From positions 1 to 38,175 of the IMG/VR virus record IMGVR_UViG_3300047996_000241: DNA of 38,175 nucleotides; one strand, written 5' to 3'. Shown here one piece after another: positions 32,082-38,175 of the stretch. The notes beneath the pieces are model-generated. The model ran no database searches. It was given only the letters and a program-made list of their open reading frames with translations, and was not told the DNA's origin. Numbering within the stretch: position 1 is the first letter of the stretch; each line of letters opens with the position of its first letter. The position numbers were made by a program, and so were the translations under genes. Source of the DNA: a virus.

Positions 32082-33302
32082 TTATTTTCCACCCGGTGGT
32101 AGACCAGTACTGCCTGGTGTTGGCGCTGGAGTACAATCAGAAATTCCCATAATCTCATCTTCCATGAAACCAAATACTTTTCCTACTTGTGCAGCTGCAC
32201 TACCTGTGGCAGCAGTAACCTGTCTACTACCCTGATTATTTGGTAATGCCCCAGAAATAGAATCACCTACTACGAATACACCATTATCAACATAAGAATA
32301 GGTATCTGTTGTTGATGCACCACCACATTCTGTATCACCGACTGCTCCGAAAGAAATTGTTCCAGAGTTTGAAGTTGCTTGTGTATTTGCTTCAAGTTGA
32401 ATAGTTGTATTTGCAGAGTTTCCGCTAAATGAAGGGAATGTAAAACTAAACTTATATGTTGCCATTCCAGTACTTCCATTAAAGAACGCTGAATGGCTTT
32501 CATCATCACTTAGAATTGAAGTTACTTCTCCAGTTGCAGATGGTACAACATATCCACCACCAGCTGATTGCCATTCTCTACCACTATTAGGTGACATATT
32601 AACATCTATTACCACCGTGTCTCCAGCTTCTCCAGTTATTGGTCCACCCGTAACACCTAGTCCAAAGCCAGAAGATGCTACTTGACCAGATGAATCTGGA
32701 CTTATACTCATGCTACTAATTCCCCAGTTATTTTCAGTATAACCTTTTGTAACTGTCATCTGTAAAACAGGTGTACAATCACTAATAGACATAATCTCAT
32801 CTTCTTGTATTGCAAATACTTTTCCTACTTGTGCAGCTGCACTACCTGTTGCTGCTGTAACAACTCTGACAGCTTGACCATCAGATTCTGCTCCAGGAAT
32901 AGAATCACCTACTTGGAAAATACCGTTATCCGTATAATTAAACGTATTTACAGTTGTCGCGGTACAAATGCTAGAATTCTTAGGACCTAATGAAATTGTT
33001 TCAATACTTGGTCCAGGTGTTGGTGTTGGTGTCGGAGGACTTGTTGGAGTTGGAGTTACAGTTACGCTTCCATTTCCAGCAGCCTGATTAACATTAATAG
33101 AATTAGTAGTTGTTCCGTCAGCGTGGTTTACTGTTAATGTAGCAGACCTCGCTTGATTTGTTTGGTTATCATTTACCGTAATTTCCCAGGTATCTGAAGA
33201 ACCTACTTGATTAATCGTGATCCAGCCCGTTGCCGGGTTAGTCCACGAATACTCGGCGCTACTAGGAACTACTGTTACTGTTCTTGTATATGTGTGTGCC
33301 AT
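32082..33302 (-). CDS. Fibre/adhesin-like protein with BACON-like domain and PT linkers, 406 aa
   Basis: Residues 1-75 resemble a BACON domain (AEYSWTNPATGWITI, QARSATLTVNHADG, INVNQAA), a fold common in Bacteroidota and their phages that binds glycans or mucin-like polymers. A Pro/Thr linker (about 80-98, TPTPTPG) follows, then two copies of a module with the core AATGSAAAQVGKV and ending ISDCTP, separated by a beta-sandwich-like domain. The modules share 12 of 13 core residues and are also repeated in DNA (32143-32215 and 32786-32858). A host-binding fibre or head decoration is likely. Modular repeats are sites where domain exchange may change host range. Confidence 0.65.
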   Translation of the reverse strand: MAHTYTRTVTVVPSSAEYSWTNPATGWITINQVGSSDTWEITVNDNQTNQARSATLTVNHADGTTTNSINVNQAAGNGSVTVTPTPTSPPTPTPTPGPSIETISLGPKNSSICTATTVNTFNYTDNGIFQVGDSIPGAESDGQAVRVVTAATGSAAAQVGKVFAIQEDEIMSISDCTPVLQMTVTKGYTENNWGISSMSISPDSSGQVASSGFGLGVTGGPITGEAGDTVVIDVNMSPNSGREWQSAGGGYVVPSATGEVTSILSDDESHSAFFNGSTGMATYKFSFTFPSFSGNSANTTIQLEANTQATSNSGTISFGAVGDTECGGASTTDTYSYVDNGVFVVGDSISGALPNNQGSRQVTAATGSAAAQVGKVFGFMEDEIMGISDCTPAPTPGSTGLPPGGK

Positions 33303-33347
33303 TTTAGTTTGTTTTTATTTCTTATTTATTTATTTCAATTTTATTAT

Positions 33348-34829
33348 TTAACCTGCTGGTATATAATCACTAGAGTCGCCATCGAATTCGTCCGCATCGT
33401 AATCCACGTCCCATAGTGTTACAGTTGGTGTTATATTTGGTGTTGGTGTAATAAAATTGAGCTCGCCGCCTTTTCCACCGACCACTAATTCATAAAAGAA
33501 AGATCCACTTCCACTGGTGTTTCCACCTATTGATAGCGACAATCCATTATATTGTGATGATATTGGAGATGCTGTTTGCGTAAACGTCATAGTTCCACTC
33601 CATGTGCCACCACCTTCTTCACTAAATGAAGAATTTAATTGAGGACCAGTTGTATTTGTTCCCGAAACAAAATTGTCAGATACTGAATCCGGTGCAACTG
33701 GAGACGTTCCAGCCGGCACGTTTGTTAATGTATATCCTACCGTAACCGTCAATGGAAAATTAGTATATGCAGTGGGCTGCGTATCGAATTGATCTAAGTG
33801 AACACCCAATGTTGCAGCTGGTGTTGGTGTTGGTGGAATAGGAGTCGGAGTAGGAGTTGCTGATCCAACTGGTGTACCGTCTGCGTTTGCATCGATATTT
33901 CCACCTCCAATAGTAATACTATTATTATTTACTGGTGTACCGTCTGCGTTTGCATCGATATTTCCACCACCTATAGTAATACTATTAGGTACTGCCGATC
34001 CACATTCTGTACATAATTCTTTCCACTCATTAGATGCAAAGTAACCTTCAAATTTATTATTTACTGAATTGTACCTGATCATACCAGCTATTGGCGATAT
34101 AGGATCAGATGAGTTGTTTAAGCGTACATATCCTTTAAATTCTGCGTTTGCATCAACATCAACGATCCCTGTACTTAAAGTTTCTAATTTAATATTGCTT
34201 CCGCCACCCGATTGAAGAGTAACTCCACCGCCACCGGTGATAGATGTTAACCCGCTTGAATCAAAATCTATTTGATCAACATTAATTGCAAACTGAATGT
34301 TTTGTGCTTGGAATGCATTTTGAATGGCAAATCTAGTTATAGAGTTATTTGAGTCGTATGTACTTGTAACCGATAGTTTTTCACCACTAACGTCATCCAA
34401 TAGAGTAATGTAATTATCAAACGCTATTGAATCTTTTTTAATAGTTATCTTAGAATTAAGACCTGTGTTTACTCCATCTACTAAAGTTGTTTCATCGAAA
34501 GAATCATCACCTAAAAATATAACAGGTGTATATGTTAACCCTAACCTTTTAGGTTTTAGAATTTTATAAGTAGAATCTACAGCAGGGTCTACAGAAAACC
34601 ATGGAGTATTAGTAGTACCAGTATCACCTTTTATACCTTGGTCACCTTGGTCACCTTTAACACCTTTTTCTCCCGTTAATCCTAGGTTTCCCTGTTGTCC
34701 TTTCTGGCCCTTTTGGCCTCTTGGTCCACCCCCATTTGCAAGAATCTGATCAAAGTTATAATTAATCTTTTCAAACTTAATTGAGTCAGAATCGCTAGGG
34801 TGTAATATTTCTCTAATGTTGATTGCCAT
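33348..34829 (-). CDS. Tail fibre-like protein with collagen-like repeats, 493 aa
   Basis: N-terminal domain (residues 1-33) resembles a fibre attachment region. A collagen-like run of about ten Gly-x-y triplets follows (about 34-68, beginning GPRGQKGQKG). A central beta region leads to GMIRYNSVNNKFEGY, a motif that I know from phage fibres with attached chaperone-type ends. Then come two copies of NSITIGGGNIDANADGTPV, a PT-rich linker and a C-terminal Ig-like domain. The linker type (TPTPTPIPPTPTP) is shared with the neighbouring BACON-like protein, so the two probably build one fibre or form a family of adhesins. Confidence 0.7.
   Translation of the reverse strand: MAINIREILHPSDSDSIKFEKINYNFDQILANGGGPRGQKGQKGQQGNLGLTGEKGVKGDQGDQGIKGDTGTTNTPWFSVDPAVDSTYKILKPKRLGLTYTPVIFLGDDSFDETTLVDGVNTGLNSKITIKKDSIAFDNYITLLDDVSGEKLSVTSTYDSNNSITRFAIQNAFQAQNIQFAINVDQIDFDSSGLTSITGGGGVTLQSGGGSNIKLETLSTGIVDVDANAEFKGYVRLNNSSDPISPIAGMIRYNSVNNKFEGYFASNEWKELCTECGSAVPNSITIGGGNIDANADGTPVNNNSITIGGGNIDANADGTPVGSATPTPTPIPPTPTPAATLGVHLDQFDTQPTAYTNFPLTVTVGYTLTNVPAGTSPVAPDSVSDNFVSGTNTTGPQLNSSFSEEGGGTWSGTMTFTQTASPISSQYNGLSLSIGGNTSGSGSFFYELVVGGKGGELNFITPTPNITPTVTLWDVDYDADEFDGDSSDYIPAG
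33868..33968. repeat. Tandem 63-bp repeat in the fibre gene
   Basis: A 38-nt stretch at 33868-33905 is identical to 33931-33968, with similarity continuing past each copy. The period is 63 bp, or 21 codons, so gain or loss of a unit keeps the reading frame. Confidence 0.8.
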
Positions 34830-34830
34830 T

Positions 34831-37800
34831 TTATGACTTTATTTTTATCATAGGTTTTATATCATAAGAGTAGCCTAATCTTTTATTATATATCAACCTA
34901 AAATTCATTGGCTTTTGGACGTGATTTCTATATGCGAAATTATTTCTATCAATTGTAAATCCATCAGAATCTAATTGATCAATAGTCACCGCACTAACTA
35001 TCTTTGAACCTTTGCCTTTTTTCTGTTTAACGTATAACATAATAGAATCTAAAATATAAGTTTCTACTAAATTATTTTCTGCATACATCAATGCATCATC
35101 ATTAAGTGTTTCTTTATTACCAGCAGAATTTGACGGTTCAACATATTGAGATATGCTGGCCAATACACCTTCTTTGGCTAACTTAGTAATTAAAGTATCT
35201 GTTATGTAAAAATCTGCCATTACATAGTTTTTATTTTCAAATAAAACTATATCAGTTGAATTTTCACTGTTTCTTAATATTTCATCTAGCTCTTCTTCTG
35301 AAGAAACATATGAAGCACTAAAGTCTAGTAGATTATAAGAATCCTTTGGCTTCATTACAGTCGATGCTAAATATGATCTTTCTTCATGAGTATCAAGTGT
35401 TCCCGGAATATTTATAGAATTACCGCCGTCTAGCGATCTAGTATAATAATTAGAATCCCAAGAAGATCTAAATACATTAATATCTTTTTTATCGATTGCT
35501 ATTTCCCCAATTAATGGATAAAGCGGTAACTTATCACTAGTGCCCGATAATTTAGTTACACCACCTGGGTTTATTTCATTTACTTTATGATAAAAATGAT
35601 TTTTTATTAATCCCCACTGAGAATCATGTGTACCGTCATCGCTAATAAACCCTAAATTAAATGATATACCACACTTATTATATCTTCTATAATATGCAGC
35701 AGCCCTATTAAATTCATCTAAGTCTAAGAGCGAGTGCTTATATAATTGTTGCTCGAAATTTAATTCATTTAAGTTTGAGGTTAAATGTAATCTATTAACC
35801 TTAAAATGAGAATACAAATCTGTAAATGTAACTACAGGCTTCATGTCTACTGTGTATTTACCATTGTGTCTAATTAAGAACGGGTAATATTCAGGTGACA
35901 TTGATAATTTATAACCAATATTACCTTTAAACAACTTGAAACTTTTAGGCTTATCAGTATCTTCTTCAATAGTCAAATTAGATCTTTGTATTATTTCAGT
36001 ACCATCACTGAAGTTTATAACAAATCTATTGTTAAGAATTGTACCGTCAGATTCTACTGTTGTGTATGTAACATCATCATTGTTTAAATTAACTAAATCA
36101 GCAACTGATTTTGCTGTTAACCTTTCTAAAATTATTTTATGAGCGTTTGCTCCTCCACCAACATACGTGTACTGTGCACCGCCTTGAATAGAGTTAGGCA
36201 AGAATTCAATATCTAATATATCGGTTTCGTCAGTAATGTTAACAGGCTTACCAGATATTTTTAATGAATTATCAGAATCTACTGAAACAACCGAAACCTT
36301 GTAAATAGAATTAGTATCATCTGTAGGGAACAAATCTATATGAATGTCTCCATATAAACCATTTTCGCCCAGTGTAATCTGAGAATCGAATTCAGGTAAT
36401 GTGCCGTTAATGTGTTGAATTCCAGGAATTGTATACGGACCTTCATCTGACCAATTAACGCTTGGATCATTGAATTTTAATGCACCATTAAATTTAGTAT
36501 CTGCATACGTAAAGTCGTTGGCATCTGTATCAAAAACAATTTTATGATTCAATTCATATAATAACTTTCTATTAACATTACCATCAATCCAATAATCACC
36601 TAAGTCAAGTGTAATATACAATATTACAAACTTAAATTGTTTATTTTGAATAACCTCATACGATATGCCATTTGTTTCAGCGTCTTCATTAACTTTAAGC
36701 ATTACACTAAATTTGTAACCATTAAACTCGCTGCTTTTAACAAATTCATTTGCCGTAGAATTAATAAATTCCTTTCTATTCTTAAAATCTACCTTAATAC
36801 CTTTAAAAACAGTACTAGCAAATGTAAGATTATTACCACCGCTCACTAAAGAATATTTTTTCTTTAAGTTTGTTTTAATGAAAGAAGTAATGCTATTTTC
36901 TAGTGAATTTATTTCAGAATCACCAGGTAATATATCTTCATATATTTCAACTAAATCTTCTTCGGTTAAAGTCTTTTCAAAACCGTCACTGATCATGAAT
37001 GTGTCGAAATAATTATATGTTGTGCTTTTAAATAAATTAGGACTTAAATCAAAACCATCTATAAAATTAATGTAACTAAACGTTTCATTTAGCTGATTGT
37101 ACTTTAAATACTTAGGTGGTTTCTCAATATAGAACCACTCATGTGTCATGGCTTCTCTATCTCTTTCAGATATTGTTAAATCCGGAGAGAAATTAGTTCT
37201 ACCAAATGCTTCGTTTGCATTTAAATAATATGGCTGTTCTCTTACGGTGACAGAATCTTTAAGCACCCACTTATTAATGTTAGGCACTATTCTAGAATTA
37301 GTAGCATATTCTTTTAAACTGTTTTCTTTAAGTCTATCAAATTCAGAAGTAATTTGTTCATCTTCCTCTTCGTCTATTGATTCTTCTAAAAGAATCTGAG
37401 ATAAGTTTGAAAAATAATTGATTGGATCTAATTCAAAATCTTCACTAAAAATATCTCTAGCTCCTAAAATTGTAGTTTCAATTCCTGTCGTTTCATCAAT
37501 GTTATTAACAGCATTGATGTATGGCTCATAGTCTATTTCTTCTTGAGTTTCATAGACTAGTTCTTTAATATCAGAATTAGATGTATCGTAAAAATCAACA
37601 TTCATATCATATATGTCATATGCTGAAAACAAACCTAATCTTACTTCATTTTCATAATAAACCTTACTGTTACCGGTTTCTAAATCATTTTTATCCTCTA
37701 AAATAACTTTACTAAAGTCAGAATTCTCAGTATTAATATCTTCGACAATATCGATTATTTTATTATAAACACCTTTGTATCTTGTTTCTATAAAGTCATT

Positions 37801-38175
37801 TATGTTTATCTCGCTAACAGTTTCGTTGTTTACTAATATTGCCTTTCCTGGTGCATTTCCACCTGACAGGTAATATGAGTCATATCTTTCTAAAATAGCT
37901 TGACCAGGCAATAAATCTATGTTTTGCCTTAGATCTAATCTATTGAAATTATCTTTATTTGAAAGCGTTAAGAAATCATTAACGTTTCCTTTTCCTAAAA
38001 GAACACACGATTGTAATAATTCATATCCAGAAATAGAACTAACTATATAAACAGATGAACCTACGTTATAAGAACTAAATCGAGTTTCGTTACTGTCTAT
38101 ACATGCAGACAATGCAACAGCAATATCAGTAGTAGTACCTTGATTAGAATATCTTTGGCCGTTAAATGTTCCAGC
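34831..38175 (-). CDS. Large virion structural protein, 5' end beyond the window
   Basis: The frame is open to the window edge, giving at least 1,114 codons; a start at 38112 would be a TTG inside an open frame, so I treat the gene as partial. Near the edge are TDIAVALSACIDSNETRF and VGSSVYIVSSISGYELLQSC, followed by long beta-rich, Asn/Asp-rich sequence with few basic residues. The size and composition fit a baseplate, tail or fibre-attachment protein. No named domain recognised. It abuts the fibre gene with 1 nt between, so they are co-transcribed. Confidence 0.6.
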   Translation of the reverse strand, partial: AGTFNGQRYSNQGTTTDIAVALSACIDSNETRFSSYNVGSSVYIVSSISGYELLQSCVLLGKGNVNDFLTLSNKDNFNRLDLRQNIDLLPGQAILERYDSYYLSGGNAPGKAILVNNETVSEININDFIETRYKGVYNKIIDIVEDINTENSDFSKVILEDKNDLETGNSKVYYENEVRLGLFSAYDIYDMNVDFYDTSNSDIKELVYETQEEIDYEPYINAVNNIDETTGIETTILGARDIFSEDFELDPINYFSNLSQILLEESIDEEEDEQITSEFDRLKENSLKEYATNSRIVPNINKWVLKDSVTVREQPYYLNANEAFGRTNFSPDLTISERDREAMTHEWFYIEKPPKYLKYNQLNETFSYINFIDGFDLSPNLFKSTTYNYFDTFMISDGFEKTLTEEDLVEIYEDILPGDSEINSLENSITSFIKTNLKKKYSLVSGGNNLTFASTVFKGIKVDFKNRKEFINSTANEFVKSSEFNGYKFSVMLKVNEDAETNGISYEVIQNKQFKFVILYITLDLGDYWIDGNVNRKLLYELNHKIVFDTDANDFTYADTKFNGALKFNDPSVNWSDEGPYTIPGIQHINGTLPEFDSQITLGENGLYGDIHIDLFPTDDTNSIYKVSVVSVDSDNSLKISGKPVNITDETDILDIEFLPNSIQGGAQYTYVGGGANAHKIILERLTAKSVADLVNLNNDDVTYTTVESDGTILNNRFVINFSDGTEIIQRSNLTIEEDTDKPKSFKLFKGNIGYKLSMSPEYYPFLIRHNGKYTVDMKPVVTFTDLYSHFKVNRLHLTSNLNELNFEQQLYKHSLLDLDEFNRAAAYYRRYNKCGISFNLGFISDDGTHDSQWGLIKNHFYHKVNEINPGGVTKLSGTSDKLPLYPLIGEIAIDKKDINVFRSSWDSNYYTRSLDGGNSINIPGTLDTHEERSYLASTVMKPKDSYNLLDFSASYVSSEEELDEILRNSENSTDIVLFENKNYVMADFYITDTLITKLAKEGVLASISQYVEPSNSAGNKETLNDDALMYAENNLVETYILDSIMLYVKQKKGKGSKIVSAVTIDQLDSDGFTIDRNNFAYRNHVQKPMNFRLIYNKRLGYSYDIKPMIKIKS

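Overview
The window reads as part of the genome of a T4-like myovirus that infects a Bacteroidota host, probably a flavobacterium. The T4 link comes from recognisable replication and recombination proteins: a family B DNA polymerase in two pieces, a sliding clamp, gp32, a gp61-type primase, UvsW, a UvsY-like protein and class I ribonucleotide reductase, next to long virion structural genes. The host assignment is inference. It rests on a Bacteroidota-style signal peptide ending ANAQ, a BACON-like domain in a fibre protein, low G+C, and start codons set in A/T-rich AATATG contexts with almost no Shine-Dalgarno sequence. Every supported gene is on the minus strand, so transcription runs from high to low coordinates.

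Layout in transcription order. 38.2-28.6 kb: virion structural genes (a partial 1,114-codon protein, a collagen-like fibre, a BACON-like fibre, a membrane-anchored coiled-coil protein, a 688-aa protein and a tail-tube-like protein). 28.6-26.5 kb: three small proteins, some with capsid-targeting-like tags, and a RuvC-like nuclease. 26.4-22.0 kb: a small ORF, gp32, primase, a small ORF, UvsY-like and UvsW. 21.9-14.1 kb: large proteins with T4 internal-protein-like peptides and many candidate prohead-protease sites, including a ligase-like protein and a fusion to a NadM-like nucleotidyltransferase. 14-12.2 kb: small genes, one a zinc metallopeptidase. 12.2-7.3 kb: a Rossmann/SGNH protein, two paralogous unknown enzymes, a PLP fold-type-II enzyme and a dUTPase, together a candidate DNA-base hypermodification or nucleotide-modification cassette. 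7.2 kb to the left edge: polymerase N-terminal part, nrdB, nrdA, a phage-borne outer-membrane beta-barrel, the sliding clamp, polymerase C-terminal part.

The main points for a second look are: (1) a cluster of proteins that look built for packaging into the capsid and cutting by a gp21-like protease, including nucleotidyltransferases that could be injected with the DNA; (2) the PLP plus paired-paralogue cassette; (3) a DNA polymerase split at the fingers tip whose halves flank the RNR, porin-like and clamp genes; (4) a repeated promoter, TGAAAC-N16-(G)TATAAT, with fixed spacing before gp32, the clamp, the beta-barrel gene and others; (5) a beta-barrel gene with its own promoter, long leader and terminator. 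No tRNA, CRISPR array, integrase, transposase or homing endonuclease was seen. Family names are assigned from memory of motifs; no database search was run.
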